In this document: positions 45,861-55,662 of the stretch, in pieces
How the letters are laid out: each line of letters opens with the position of its first letter
Numbering within the stretch: the first letter of the stretch is position 1
Origin: Pseudanabaenaceae cyanobacterium SKYG29
Lineage (GTDB): Bacteria; Cyanobacteriota; Cyanobacteriia; Pseudanabaenales; Pseudanabaenaceae
Length of the DNA: 64,000 nucleotides
Reading direction: 5' to 3'
Assembly: GCA_025055675.1 (NCBI GenBank)
Contig: JANWWT010000001.1
Location: forward strand, 1 to 64,000
Notes under the pieces: generated by a model
What the model saw: the letters and a program-made list of their open reading frames with translations, nothing else
Told to the model about the DNA's origin: nothing
The model's database searches: none
Position numbers and translations under genes: made by a program

Positions 45861-47012
45861 ACTAGACACAAATTCCTGTACCCGCTGACACCCCTCCGCG
45901 ATCGTGGTGGGGTCTGTAGCATAGGAAAGGCGGACACACTGATCCGCGCCAAAGGCAATACCCGGCACTAATGCCACCTGCTTTTCCCGCAACAAGCGCT
46001 CACAAAATTCCAGAGACCCCAAGCCTGTCTGGGTGATGTCAGGAAACAGGTAAAATGCTCCCTGGGGCAAGGGGCAGCGCAAGCCCTCCATTTCTGACAG
46101 CAATTTATAGGCAAGGTGGCGACGCTCGGCATAGGATTGACGCATTTGTGCTACACACCCTTGGTCTCCCGTCACAGCATAGAGGGCACCATACTGGGCA
46201 AAGGTACAGACATTCGAGGTACTGTGCCCCTGCAGCATAGCTGTTGCTTTGATGATTTCCCGATTGCCTACCAGGTATCCCACTCGCCACCCCGTCATGG
46301 CATAGGCTTTAGCAAACCCACTCACCAGCATCGTCCGATCGGGTAAATAGTGAGCAATACTGCGGTGGACAGCTGGGGGATAGACAATTTGACTGTAAAT
46401 TTCATCTGCCACCACCCATACATGGGGATGGGCTTCTAGGACTTCAGCCAGAGCTGCTACTTCCTCAGGACTATAGACACTCCCTGTCGGATTAGCGGGG
46501 GAGTTGAAGACAAACAACTTAGTGCGAGGAGTGATAGCTTCTGCCAATTGAGCAGGTGTAATTTTATAGTCCCGTTCCCAGGTCGTAGGTAAAAATACAG
46601 GTTTTGCCTCCGCCAACCGCACCATTTCCGGATAGCTCACCCAATAGGGACTGGGAATGATTACTTCTTCTCCTGGATTGAGCAAACACATCATTAAGTT
46701 GTAGAGGGCTTGCTTCCCGCCATTGGTGACAATTACTTGCTCAGGGCTATATTGCAGGTTATAGTCTTGACGTAGGCGATCGGTAATTGCCTGCCTTAGC
46801 TCTGGTATGCCTGCCACAGGACCGTATTTAGTCTTGCCCGCCTGCAGTGCTTGGATAGCCGCTTCTTTGATGGGAGGGGGCGTATCGAAATCTGGTTCCC
46901 CTGCACTCAAGTCCCATACCCTAACTCCCTGCCGACGGAGCTCGCCAGCCTGTTGCGCAATAGATAAGGTGAGGGAGGGAGTAATTTGGTCGAGACGGTG
47001 GGCAAATTCCAT
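45840..47012 (-). CDS. aspC: Aspartate aminotransferase (class I/II PLP enzyme)
   Basis: A 390-residue aminotransferase. GEPDFDTPPPIKEAA, VTNGGKQALYNL, NSPANPTGSVYS and SGFAKAYAMTGWRVGYLVG (with the PLP lysine) identify the Ib subgroup used in thermophiles, plastids and cyanobacteria. Members can also act as prephenate or arogenate transaminases, which cannot be excluded. It starts at an ATG at 47012 and is convergent with petM. Confidence 0.94.
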   Translation of the reverse strand: MEFAHRLDQITPSLTLSIAQQAGELRRQGVRVWDLSAGEPDFDTPPPIKEAAIQALQAGKTKYGPVAGIPELRQAITDRLRQDYNLQYSPEQVIVTNGGKQALYNLMMCLLNPGEEVIIPSPYWVSYPEMVRLAEAKPVFLPTTWERDYKITPAQLAEAITPRTKLFVFNSPANPTGSVYSPEEVAALAEVLEAHPHVWVVADEIYSQIVYPPAVHRSIAHYLPDRTMLVSGFAKAYAMTGWRVGYLVGNREIIKATAMLQGHSTSNVCTFAQYGALYAVTGDQGCVAQMRQSYAERRHLAYKLLSEMEGLRCPLPQGAFYLFPDITQTGLGSLEFCERLLREKQVALVPGIAFGADQCVRLSYATDPTTIAEGCQRVQEFVSSLLALQA

Positions 47013-47141
47013 AGTGTTAGTTAAAGCTAGGGCAAAATTGTAGCAAAATCTTCTTTGTCAATTGTTATTTGCCATACCGCCCCCCCTTGCCATTCGGTTA
47101 AGAGCTGGTTATATTTAGCGCAAGTTTTTGTGGGGAGGACT

Positions 47142-47897
47142 ATGAGCAAGGGAATTTCTGCACCGCGGCAACCGCTGGCACGACATCTCAAGGTAGCCAA
47201 AAAGAAGTGGGTATCCCTCCTGCAAAACGTGAGCAATCTGCCCCGCTGGATGTATGCCTTGGGGGGGTTTACCCTCTCTCTCCCCCTGTTCCTGGCGACT
47301 GCCTCTGCTCCCAGTCGCACTCCAAAGTCCCAACCGACCCAGATTAAGCCCGTGCCTGCTCCCCTACCTGCGCCAGATACCTTGTTCGGGCACTATGCCT
47401 ATGATGAAGCCCCCGCCAGCGACTTGGTCACGATCGCCATAGCTGCCGATGGCTATGAATTAAAGCTACGCCGAGCTGCTGCCCAGAATTTTATGCGCAT
47501 GCAAAGGGATGCCAAGGCTGTAGGTATCAACCTCGTTCCTCTGTCCGGTTACCGATCGAAGGAGGAGCAGGAACATTTATTCTTTGGTATTGGACAAGAA
47601 CGCAATCAAATTCCCGCCGAACGGGCGAAAGTCAGTGCTCCCCCTGGTTACAGTGAACATCACACTGGTTACGCGATTGACATCGGGGATGGTGACAACC
47701 CCAGCACTGATTTGGCAGAAACCTTTGCCCAAACTGAGGCTTACCAATGGCTCCGCCACAACGCTGCTCGCTATGGTTTTGAGTTATCCTTCCCCCCCAA
47801 CAATCCCCAGGGAGTGATGTATGAACCTTGGCACTGGCGCTTTGTCGGTGATACAGATAGCCTCAAAACTTTTTACAAAGTACGGAATCGTAGGTAA
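47142..47897 (+). CDS. M15-family D-alanyl-D-alanine carboxypeptidase (VanY/LdcB-like)
   Basis: A 251-residue protein from the ATG at 47142, with GGGGAGG just upstream; a longer frame exists but lacks signals. A membrane anchor is at about residues 36-55 (WMYALGGFTLSLPLFLA) and a proline-rich linker follows. The peptidase domain has LSGYRSKEEQ, YSEHHTGYAIDIGDG (zinc His and Asp) and EPWHWRFVG (zinc His). It likely trims peptidoglycan stem peptides outside the membrane. Confidence 0.93.
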   Translation: MSKGISAPRQPLARHLKVAKKKWVSLLQNVSNLPRWMYALGGFTLSLPLFLATASAPSRTPKSQPTQIKPVPAPLPAPDTLFGHYAYDEAPASDLVTIAIAADGYELKLRRAAAQNFMRMQRDAKAVGINLVPLSGYRSKEEQEHLFFGIGQERNQIPAERAKVSAPPGYSEHHTGYAIDIGDGDNPSTDLAETFAQTEAYQWLRHNAARYGFELSFPPNNPQGVMYEPWHWRFVGDTDSLKTFYKVRNRR

Positions 47898-47902
47898 ACC
47901 CC

Positions 47903-47930
47903 TTGCATGTCGTGGGGATTCAAGTATAAT
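47903..47930 (+). promoter_or_regulatory. Promoter of tRNA-Asn
   Basis: TTGCAT at 47903-47908 and TATAAT at 47925-47930, spacing 16 bp, about 16 bases before the tRNA 5' end. Confidence 0.75.
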
Positions 47931-47946
47931 TGAGTTCTGTTGTCAA

Positions 47947-48018
47947 TCCTCGGTAGCTCAGCGGTAGAGCGGTCGGCTGTTAACCGATTGGTCGCAGGTT
48001 CGAATCCTGCCCGGGGAG
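47947..48018 (+). tRNA. tRNA-Asn (anticodon GTT)
   Basis: A 72-base cloverleaf: 7-bp acceptor (one G-T pair), D stem GCTC/GAGC, anticodon stem with loop CTGTTAA (GTT at 47979-47981), T stem GCAGG/CCTGC with TTCGAAT, discriminator G. The CCA is not encoded. Confidence 0.96.
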
Positions 48019-48022
48019 TTTT

Positions 48023-48712
48023 CTACATAAGCTGGTCAGGGTCAATGCCAAGGGAGCGGAGATATTGGGCTAGCTTCTCTTTTGCTTTGCGCTCTGCTTC
48101 TTTCTCCTGCCGTTCCTTGGCCAACAACTCCTCCAAACTCAAAATGCGGTTTCCCGCCCCATCAAACCAGCTCAACTGCTCCCTCGCCCCCACCCAACAC
48201 CTGCCTATCCCCAAGCCTACCTCTGCCATCCACACCGGCTCACCCCCCTGCACCTCATACTCCCCACCAACTAGCTTGTACACCATAAACGGCTCCCGCC
48301 TGTCCCGCTGCCAGTACTCCGGATTGTATATCGCGTAGTACAACACTCCCATACTCTGGTATACCTGCATCTTGCGGCTGTATTCTCCCCCTGGTGTCTG
48401 GGATACCATCTCTATCACCAGCACGGGCACTATGTTGTCTTCTTCCCACAGCACGTAACTCAAACGGGATTTACCTCCCCTGCGGCGTGGTACTCCTACG
48501 CAGAGAAAGGCATCGGGAACAATTGGCGTGCGGGGTTGGCTGGGATGATATATGCCCATGTCAACGGCAAAAAACCAGTCTTCCCGATCGTGCCAGTACT
48601 GCAGGAGGCTGAACAGGAGGATGTTGGGGATAAGGTTCTGGTCTTCATTATCCACGGGGGTATCGTCGGAGCAGGGCAGTTCCGCACTGGAGGGCAGTCT
48701 TTCTATCAGCAT
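48023..48712 (-). CDS. Uma2-family protein, copy 4 (divergent)
   Basis: A 229-residue Uma2/DUF820 protein. IPDAFLCVGVPRRRGGKSRLSY-type and VIEMVSQTPGGE with VLYYAIYNPEYW are family motifs; the tail is a charged helix (LLAKERQEKEAERKAKEKLA) ending LRSLGIDPDQ, like the tails of the array at the left edge. Overall it belongs to a different branch from copies 1-3. It ends four bases after the tRNA-Asn gene. A 15-bp palindrome lies 21 bp before its ATG. Confidence 0.85.
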   Translation of the reverse strand: MLIERLPSSAELPCSDDTPVDNEDQNLIPNILLFSLLQYWHDREDWFFAVDMGIYHPSQPRTPIVPDAFLCVGVPRRRGGKSRLSYVLWEEDNIVPVLVIEMVSQTPGGEYSRKMQVYQSMGVLYYAIYNPEYWQRDRREPFMVYKLVGGEYEVQGGEPVWMAEVGLGIGRCWVGAREQLSWFDGAGNRILSLEELLAKERQEKEAERKAKEKLAQYLRSLGIDPDQLM

Positions 48713-48732
48713 TGTGGCAACCGGGGGCTTTG

Positions 48733-48747
48733 TATCTATGATAGATA
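48733..48747. promoter_or_regulatory. 7-1-7 palindrome upstream of Uma2 copy 4
   Basis: TATCTAT-G-ATAGATA is a perfect 15-bp inverted repeat 21-35 bp before the Uma2 ATG, where a promoter would be expected. It may be an operator; no factor is assigned. Confidence 0.4.
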
Positions 48748-48782
48748 GAGTTTTCCCAGGCGCTCTACTGCCCTAACACCCA

Positions 48783-50465
48783 CTATTCGTCAAACCGATC
48801 GGTTACCGCTCCCAAACTACTACTAGAGACCTGTTTGGCATATTTAGCTAGGACACCTCTCCTATAGCGGGGGGGGGGCTGTTTCCAGTTCTGACGGCGT
48901 TGGGCGAGGACTTCAGCACTGACATTGAGTTGTAACAGGCGACGATGGGCATCGATCGTGATGGAATCTCCTTCTTCTACTAAAGCAATCGTGCCACCTA
49001 CATAGGCTTCTGGAGCAACATGACCAACTACCATGCCGTAAGTGCCACCAGAGAACCTGCCATCAGTAATCAAGCCCACGGAGTCACCCAAACCAGCACC
49101 AATCAGCGCACTGGTGGGAGAGAGCATTTCCCGCATCCCTGGACCGCCCTTGGGACCTTCATAGCGAATGACGATTACATCACCGGGTTTGATCTGCCCT
49201 GCCAAGATCGCTGCTAAACAGGACTCCTCTGAGTCAAATACCCGCGCTGGACCAGTAATTACAGGATTCTTGACACCACTGATTTTAGCTACTGCTCCCT
49301 CTTCCGCTAAATTGCCCTTAAGGATAGTGATGTGCCCAGAGTTGTAAAGGGGGTAATGAAAAGGACGAATAATATCCTGGTTGGGGTCGGGGTCAACGGG
49401 AATGTCAGCGAGAGTTTCCTCGATCGTTTTTCCCGTAATTGTCAGGGCATCGCCGTGAATTAAGCCCTGGGACAAAAGCATTTTCATCACCTGGGGTACA
49501 CCCCCTACCCGATGGAAGTCTGTAGTCACATAGCGCCCTGAGGGTTTCAAATCGCAGAGAACAGGCACCTTGGCGCGGATAGTTTCAAAGTCATCGATCG
49601 TTAGAGGCACTTCCGCCGCGTGGGCAATGGCTAACAGGTGCAATACAGCATTGGTCGATCCCCCCACCGCCATCAAAACAGCAATGGCATTTTCCAGGGC
49701 TTTACGGGTGACAATATCCCGGGGCAGGATTTGTTTCTCGATCGCTTGCACCAGTACGCGGGCTGACTCCCCTGTGCTAATTCTTTTTTCGGCATCTTCC
49801 GCTGCCATGGTTGAGGAACGGGGTAAACTCATCCCCATAGCCTCAAACAGGGAAGACATGGTGTTGGCTGTATACATCCCCCCGCAGGAACCAGCCCCAG
49901 GACAAGCTTTGCGCTCAATTGCCAGTAATTCTTCCTCGGTAATCTTGCCTGCACTGTACTGCCCCACGGCTTCAAAGGCACTGACGATCGTTAAATCCTT
50001 GCCGTTGAGGTTCCCAGGCTTGATCGTGCCCCCGTAGACAAAGATCGCAGGGATATTCATGCGCACCATGGCAATCATCGCCCCTGGCATATTCTTGTCA
50101 CAACCCCCGATCGCTAACAGTCCATCCAGGGATTGGCCATTACATACCGTCTCGATCGAGTCCGCAATCACATCGCGGGAGACTAGGGAGTATTTCATCC
50201 CCTCCGTACCCATGGAGATACCATCACTGATGGTGATCGTGCCGAACATCTGGGGCATAGCACCACTGCTGCGCAGTTCCGCCATAGCTGTCAGTGCCAG
50301 TTCGTTAATTCCCATGTTGCAGGGGGTAATATTGCTGTAGGCGTTGGCAACTCCCACGATCGGTTTGGTGAAGTCTTCGTCCTTGAACCCCACTGCCCGC
50401 ATCATGGCGCGATTAGGGGAACGGTGGATGCCCTGGGTGACAACACGACTCCGTAGCTCAGCCAT
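48783..50465 (-). CDS. ilvD: Dihydroxy-acid dehydratase
   Basis: A 560-residue iron-sulfur enzyme of branched-chain amino acid synthesis. Cluster cysteines appear in [15 protein letters not shown] and [38 protein letters not shown] marks the C-terminal domain. I start at the ATG at 50465 giving [12 protein letters not shown], after GAGAGG; a GTG four codons earlier overlaps that site. It is divergent from the exported small protein, with a gap under 50 bp. Confidence 0.97.
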   Translation of the reverse strand: MAELRSRVVTQGIHRSPNRAMMRAVGFKDEDFTKPIVGVANAYSNITPCNMGINELALTAMAELRSSGAMPQMFGTITISDGISMGTEGMKYSLVSRDVIADSIETVCNGQSLDGLLAIGGCDKNMPGAMIAMVRMNIPAIFVYGGTIKPGNLNGKDLTIVSAFEAVGQYSAGKITEEELLAIERKACPGAGSCGGMYTANTMSSLFEAMGMSLPRSSTMAAEDAEKRISTGESARVLVQAIEKQILPRDIVTRKALENAIAVLMAVGGSTNAVLHLLAIAHAAEVPLTIDDFETIRAKVPVLCDLKPSGRYVTTDFHRVGGVPQVMKMLLSQGLIHGDALTITGKTIEETLADIPVDPDPNQDIIRPFHYPLYNSGHITILKGNLAEEGAVAKISGVKNPVITGPARVFDSEESCLAAILAGQIKPGDVIVIRYEGPKGGPGMREMLSPTSALIGAGLGDSVGLITDGRFSGGTYGMVVGHVAPEAYVGGTIALVEEGDSITIDAHRRLLQLNVSAEVLAQRRQNWKQPPPRYRRGVLAKYAKQVSSSSLGAVTDRFDE

Positions 50466-50511
50466 AGTACCTCTCACAGCGATAGATTTATTGTAACGAC
50501 AAGGGAACTAT

Positions 50512-50964
50512 ATGAAGACTCTTTATCCTACCCTGCTTTTACTCTTAGCCTTGCTTGTGATTTTGCCTTTTCCTAGTAGTGCTGCCCAAAATCCAAGGCG
50601 GGGTGTAGAATGCCGAGTATTTAGTAAGCTTTACACCAGCTGGCACAGTCAAAAAACACCCAAAATCAACCACGCTACTATTGCCCAGGAACTTAGTACC
50701 AAACTAGCAACGGACATCAGTGCCCTTAATTTGGCAGACGAAACCTTGCAAAGAATTCAGACCAGATTGGTCACAGACTTGCAAGCAGTGGCAGGAGTCT
50801 TTAGAAACATTAGGGAGGGACAACTAGTGGGTGACCCCTACGTCATTGACCGCCATCTACCTGACTTGCAGACTCTCACCGCTAACATCAATAGTACTAC
50901 CCAGGAACTGAATAATTACTGCCGCGGGATATGGGGCTATCGCGCGATCCCCGTTGACAAGTGA
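50512..50964 (+). CDS. Small exported protein of unknown function
   Basis: A 150-residue protein with a clear signal peptide (TLYPTLLLLLALLVILPF, cleavage near SSAAQ). The mature part is helical with two cysteines (EC near residue 33 and YC near residue 138) that could form a disulfide. No family was recognised. It lies between ilvD (divergent) and sodB (same strand). Confidence 0.7.
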   Translation: MKTLYPTLLLLLALLVILPFPSSAAQNPRRGVECRVFSKLYTSWHSQKTPKINHATIAQELSTKLATDISALNLADETLQRIQTRLVTDLQAVAGVFRNIREGQLVGDPYVIDRHLPDLQTLTANINSTTQELNNYCRGIWGYRAIPVDK

Positions 50965-51047
50965 CATGTCCCAGGAGAGATTGCGGAAGAGTACAGTTCG
51001 TGGGATCATCAATTACGTCTCATGCCTGATTATTGAGAGGAAAAGTA

Positions 51048-51653
<606 letters not shown>

Positions 51654-51699
51654 TTTTTTGCCTCTCTCCTAGCTGGGAGAGGGGTAGCGGTTTAGCTGT

Positions 51700-51981
51700 A
51701 TGCATGCGCTCTCTTTGCCCACCTGGGTGATTCACATTTCCAGTGTTATAGAGTGGATGGTAGCGATCGCCATCCTCTGGCAGTCCGATCGGTTACGTCC
51801 CCTGGCAGGGGGCATGATTCCTGCTTTGTTTGGTGCGTTGTGTGCTTGTATCTGGCATCTATTTGACAATGACCCCAGTATGGAATGGCTGGTAACTTTA
51901 CAGGCAAGTTTGACCTTGGTGGGTAACTGTATCTTGGCAGTCGCGGCTTACCGTATCTACACCGATCGTGGGCAAGGGTGA
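51700..51981 (+). CDS. DUF2499 (Ycf49-type) membrane protein
   Basis: A 93-residue protein with three hydrophobic segments. The start LSLPTWVIHISSVIEWMVA and the middle CACIWHLFDN are marks of the Ycf49/DUF2499 family of cyanobacteria and plastids. Function is unknown. The stop overlaps the GTG of tlyA (GTGA), so the two are translationally coupled. Confidence 0.85.
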   Translation: MHALSLPTWVIHISSVIEWMVAIAILWQSDRLRPLAGGMIPALFGALCACIWHLFDNDPSMEWLVTLQASLTLVGNCILAVAAYRIYTDRGQG

Positions 51982-52748
51982 AGGAAAGGCTGGATGTACT
52001 ACTGGTGAAGAGGGGTTTAGCTGCCTCCCGCGAACAAGCCCAGCGGGTAATTAGGGCAGGGTGGGTGCTAATTGATGAGGTGGTAATTGACAAGCCAGGG
52101 ACAGAAATTACTGTAGATGCATCGATTCGCCTGAAGGAGCAGTACGAGTACGTCTCACGGGGGGGAGAAAAGTTAGCAGGAGCAATAAAGACGTTTGGCG
52201 TCAGGGTAACCGATCGAGTCTGTCTGGACGGCGGCATTTCTACGGGGGGGTTTACGGGGTACTTGCTGGAGCGGGGAGCAACACGGGTATACGGCATTGA
52301 TGTGGGCTATGGGCAGGTGGCTTGGTCTTTACGCAATGATCCCCGACTAGTGTTGCGGGAACGGACTAATCTCCGCTACCTCACGCCTGAGGAACTGTAC
52401 AATCCTGGCGACCCCATTCCCGACCTAGCAGTGGTGGATTTGTCCTTTATTTCCCTCACTAAAGTCCTCGCTGCCCTCTGGCAATTACTCCAACCCCCCA
52501 GGGAGATGCTCTTGTTAGTGAAGCCTCAGTTTGAGGTGGGTAGGGACAAGGTGGGTAAGCAGGGAATAGTACGGGAGCAATCACTCCAGCTAGCGGCGGT
52601 AGAGCAAGTATCACAGGCAGCAATGACTTACGGCTGGCAACCACAGGGCATACTCCCCGCCCCCATCACGGGCAAAAAGGGCAACCAGGAATACTGGCTC
52701 TGGCTTATCCAGGGTGTGGGAATCGAACCCACATGTCAACGATTATGA
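51978..52748 (+). CDS. tlyA: TlyA-family rRNA methyltransferase
   Basis: A 256-residue protein. The N-terminal S4 RNA-binding domain is RLDVLLVKRGLAASREQAQR onward; the FtsJ-like methyltransferase has VCLDGGISTGGFTGYLL (SAM motif, normally DxGxS), GIDVGYGQ and VVDLSFISLTKVL with VKPQFEVG. TlyA 2'-O-methylates rRNA cytidines. The C-terminal residues IQGVGIEPTCQRL are encoded by the antisense of a tRNA gene, so the reading frame has no stop of its own before the tRNA. It starts with a GTG. Confidence 0.88.
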   Translation: MKERLDVLLVKRGLAASREQAQRVIRAGWVLIDEVVIDKPGTEITVDASIRLKEQYEYVSRGGEKLAGAIKTFGVRVTDRVCLDGGISTGGFTGYLLERGATRVYGIDVGYGQVAWSLRNDPRLVLRERTNLRYLTPEELYNPGDPIPDLAVVDLSFISLTKVLAALWQLLQPPREMLLLVKPQFEVGRDKVGKQGIVREQSLQLAAVEQVSQAAMTYGWQPQGILPAPITGKKGNQEYWLWLIQGVGIEPTCQRL

Positions 52749-52779
52749 GTCGTTTGCTTTACCTGTCAGCCAACCCTGG
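52708..52779 (-). tRNA. tRNA with CAT anticodon (tRNA-Ile2 or elongator tRNA-Met)
   Basis: A 72-base cloverleaf: acceptor CCAGGGT/ACCCTGG, D arm GGCTG...GTAAAGC, anticodon stem AACGA/TCGTT with loop CTCATAA, T arm GTGGG/CCCAC, discriminator A, no encoded CCA. A paired first base rules out the initiator. The D arm recalls plastid trnI-CAU, so I lean to the lysidine-type isoleucine tRNA. It overlaps tlyA by 41 bp on the opposite strand. Confidence 0.9.
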
Positions 52780-52787
52780 GCGTTTTC

Positions 52788-52793
52788 ATTATA
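52788..52793 (-). promoter_or_regulatory. -10 of the CAT-anticodon tRNA
   Basis: TATAAT on the minus strand, 8 bp before the tRNA 5' end, with a weak TTTCAG 17 bp upstream. Confidence 0.5.
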
Positions 52794-52819
52794 TGCTAAT
52801 CAAAGTGTAACTGAAATAT

Positions 52820-53047
52820 ATGCCCAAGTCCCGTTCTAAAAAAAAACTGACTGGCGATTTTTATACTATTCTCTTGCTCCTCATGCTGATTGTGGGGTTC
52901 AGCTCTGCTCTCATAGGTTTTATCTTAGGCAGACAGGCGATTAAGCAGGTCAACCCTAACCCCTCCGATCGGCGTGTCCTCCGTCCCAATCATCACAATA
53001 AACCCCGCAAAGTTAATAGCACTCCCCCCCAAGTGACCTTTGGATGA
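52820..53047 (+). CDS. Small single-helix membrane protein, unrecognised
   Basis: A 75-residue protein: basic N-terminus (PKSRSKKKLTGD), one membrane helix (FYTILLLLMLIVGFSSALIG) and a basic, asparagine- and proline-rich tail. No family was recognised and the ribosome site is weak, so it is a modest call. Confidence 0.55.
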   Translation: MPKSRSKKKLTGDFYTILLLLMLIVGFSSALIGFILGRQAIKQVNPNPSDRRVLRPNHHNKPRKVNSTPPQVTFG

Positions 53048-53097
53048 GTGTGGTAGAATTTTGTTACTTTGGCGCTTAAGGGTGACATCAACGCTGC

Positions 53098-54384
53098 TTG
53101 ACTTTCCTTATCCCGCTTCTGTTAATAAATGCTCTGTTTGTTATTGCGGAATTTGCAGTTGTTTCCCTCCGCCGTTCCCGTGTGCATCAGCTAGTCGATG
53201 AGGGATCAAGTTCTGCCCTAGTTGTTCAGAGACTGCAAAGACAGATCGATCGGTTTCTGTCGGCAACCCAAATTGGTATTACTTTAGCGAGTGTGACTTT
53301 AGGCTGGGTAGGGCAAGACAACGTAACCCAACAAGTTTTGGGTTGGCTAGGGGACAAAGAGTGGGCAATATTTTTAGCTCCTGCTCTCAGTTTGAGTTTG
53401 ATAGTTTATTTACAGATAGTCCTAGGGGAATTGCTGCCCAAATCAATCGCCCTTGCCCATACAGAGAAGTTGGCATTGGTATTAGCCCGCCCCAGTGAAA
53501 TTGTCATGGAACTGATGAGTCCCTTGCTCTGGCTCTTAAGTCAATCTACTCGGTTACTATTGCGATTATTGGGAGTGGAATATAGCCCTAAGTCCTGGTA
53601 CAGCGCTGTTAGTGCCGAAGAGTTACAGAGAATAATTACCACCTCTACGGAATCCAGCGGTTTGGAAACAGAGGAACGGCAACTCCTAAAAAACGTGTTT
53701 GAGTTTAGCGACATTACTGCTGGGGAAGTGATGCGTCCCCGTACTAGTATTGATTACCTAGAAGTGACAGCCACCTTGCGTGACCTTTTTAGTGCGGTTG
53801 CTCGGACACACCATCGCCGCTATCCCATAGCGGGGGAATCCCTAGATGACATCCGTGGTATTGTTGACCTCAAGGAAATCAGCGCCAAGTTGCCCAGCCA
53901 AGACTACAACCTTGACCAACCCATCACTCCCTACATCCGCCCTGTACGCTTTGTGTCTGAGGATATTTACCTGGCAGAACTATTGCCCCAAATGCAGCGA
54001 GCGAATCAGCAGATGGTCATGGTGGTGGATGAGTACGGGGGGACAGCGGGCTTGCTGACCATGACTGACATTATTAGGGAGATTCTGGGGGACGAAAATG
54101 ACCCCCCCAACCAGTCTGTCCCAGAAATTACGGTTTTAGATGAACGTACCTTTTTAGTCCAAGCCCAAGTCAGTGTGGAAGAAGTAAATGAGTCTCTAGG
54201 GTTGAATTTGCCCCTCCACGAGGACTACCAAACTTTGGGGGGATTTGTCATGTTTCACCTGCAGAAAATTCCCAGCCCTGGGGAACAGTTTGTGTTTGAT
54301 AACTTGGAAATCACGGTTGCCTCGACCGATGGACCCAGAATCGATCGTGTGCGCATCTGTTCCCTAGAGCAGCCCCCACCTTAG
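53098..54384 (+). CDS. CNNM/CorC (HlyC/TlyC) family membrane protein
   Basis: A 428-residue protein. The N-terminal DUF21/CNNM domain (about residues 1-185) has NALFVIAEFAVVSLRRSRV and GITLASVTLGWVGQ with four helices. Two CBS domains (about 205-325: VMRPRTSIDYLEV, VVDEYGGTAGLLTMTDII) and a C-terminal CorC-HlyC domain (YQTLGGFVMFHLQKIPSPGE) follow. The family is linked to magnesium or cobalt transport; 'hemolysin' is a historical label. It starts at a TTG because an in-frame stop closes the frame just upstream. Confidence 0.92.
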   Translation: MTFLIPLLLINALFVIAEFAVVSLRRSRVHQLVDEGSSSALVVQRLQRQIDRFLSATQIGITLASVTLGWVGQDNVTQQVLGWLGDKEWAIFLAPALSLSLIVYLQIVLGELLPKSIALAHTEKLALVLARPSEIVMELMSPLLWLLSQSTRLLLRLLGVEYSPKSWYSAVSAEELQRIITTSTESSGLETEERQLLKNVFEFSDITAGEVMRPRTSIDYLEVTATLRDLFSAVARTHHRRYPIAGESLDDIRGIVDLKEISAKLPSQDYNLDQPITPYIRPVRFVSEDIYLAELLPQMQRANQQMVMVVDEYGGTAGLLTMTDIIREILGDENDPPNQSVPEITVLDERTFLVQAQVSVEEVNESLGLNLPLHEDYQTLGGFVMFHLQKIPSPGEQFVFDNLEITVASTDGPRIDRVRICSLEQPPP

Positions 54385-54436
54385 GCAATACTACAATCTG
54401 CTTGTACAATATTCCCCAGGCTGCAGGTCGTAGAGT

Positions 54437-54634
54437 ATGAACAAAGGACTACAGTTGTTTTGGGGTATTGCCACGATCGTTGGTGTGATTGTCATTGCCC
54501 TCTGGTTCTTGGGCAGACTGCAACGATTGTTATTTTGGTTACGGTTCCAACTGGTGCCGGGGTTAACCTTACTGGCGATCGTGGTTGGCATTATCTACCT
54601 TGGTTGGGTGATTTTTTTCAAAGAAGAGCGCTAA
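54437..54634 (+). CDS. Small two-helix membrane protein, unrecognised
   Basis: A 65-residue protein with helices LFWGIATIVGVIVIALWFLG and LVPGLTLLAIVVGIIYLGWV and a short charged end. No family was recognised. The ATG lacks a strong ribosome site. Its stop overlaps the stop of the convergent permease (CTAA). Confidence 0.55.
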   Translation: MNKGLQLFWGIATIVGVIVIALWFLGRLQRLLFWLRFQLVPGLTLLAIVVGIIYLGWVIFFKEER

Positions 54635-55662
54635 TAGCGAATGCGGGGGTCAATAAGCGCGTTGAGGATGTCAACTAAAATACTGAATAGGGTAGCAATA
54701 ATAGCGAAGAAAACCACCAATCCCTGCACTACGGGGTAGTCCCTGCCCAGGATAGCACTGTAAAGGCGATGGGCAAGACCAGGCCAGGAGAAGGTTACTT
54801 CCGTCATCACAGCTCCCCCCAGCAAAGCAGCAAAGGTCAGACCAAAGACTGTCACTACAGGAATAAGAGCATTGCGAATGCCATGACTCCAGAGGATGCG
54901 CCTTTCAGAAATACCCCTAGCCCTGGCAGCTTCCACGTGATCACTCTGTAGTGCCTCTTGCAGATTGACCCGCATGATCCGCTCAAAAATACCACTCAAA
55001 ACTAACCCCAGGGCGAAAGATGGTAGGACTAGATGATGCAAACTAACCAAAAAGAGACTAAGATTGCCCTGTAAAAGACTATCGATCGTGTAAAGACCCG
55101 TGATTGTTTTACCAATTTGGATTGTCGTTGGTATTCTCCCGCCCAGGGGAAACCAGCCCAGTTGCACAGAGAAAAGTAATTGCAAAACCATACCCAGCCA
55201 AAACAAAGGCAAGGCATACGTGACAATGCTAAATAATTTACCTGGCAACTCCCAACGCGGTTTTGTCGCTGTCAGAATGCCCAAGCTAATACCAATTACT
55301 AAAGCAATGACCGTACTGTAAATCGCTAATTCTGCGGTGGCGGGAAAAAAGTCTTGGATAATTTTACTGACAGGTTCTCCCCTAGTGGACAGGGATTTGC
55401 CCAAATCAAAACGTAACAGCCCCCCCAGGTAACGGAAATATTGCTGCACCAGGGAACCATCCAAGCCCGTTTGTTGGCGTAAATTTGCCTTCACCACCAG
55501 AGGCGCACGGGTACCAACAATAGCATCAATGGGGTCACCAGGGGCTAAACGCATCAGGGCAAAAACGATCGTGGCTACCACCAAGACCAGCAAGGGGGCA
55601 AGGGCTAAACGGAGCAAACAATAGCGAATTAAAGACCGCCAACGTTCCCAGTTGATGTACAT
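54631..55662 (-). CDS. ABC transporter permease (DppB/OppB family)
   Basis: A 343-residue inner-membrane permease of the peptide/nickel class, about six helices. The N-terminal anchor is followed by a periplasmic part (MRLAPGDPIDAIVG) and the permease core with TYALPLFWLGMVLQLLFS and the cytoplasmic EAA-type loop EAARARGISERRILWSHG. No binding protein, second permease or ATPase gene is adjacent, so partners are elsewhere. The ATG follows the rnd stop without gap, at the end of the dps gene string. Confidence 0.9.
   Translation of the reverse strand: MYINWERWRSLIRYCLLRLALAPLLVLVVATIVFALMRLAPGDPIDAIVGTRAPLVVKANLRQQTGLDGSLVQQYFRYLGGLLRFDLGKSLSTRGEPVSKIIQDFFPATAELAIYSTVIALVIGISLGILTATKPRWELPGKLFSIVTYALPLFWLGMVLQLLFSVQLGWFPLGGRIPTTIQIGKTITGLYTIDSLLQGNLSLFLVSLHHLVLPSFALGLVLSGIFERIMRVNLQEALQSDHVEAARARGISERRILWSHGIRNALIPVVTVFGLTFAALLGGAVMTEVTFSWPGLAHRLYSAILGRDYPVVQGLVVFFAIIATLFSILVDILNALIDPRIRY

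Noticed and set aside
51660-51690. GC hairpin after sodB considered as terminator
   Set aside because: The stem has a bulge and no T-run follows it on the plus strand.
52708-52779. Initiator tRNA-Met
   Set aside because: The first acceptor pair is matched and the anticodon stem lacks the three G-C pairs of initiators.
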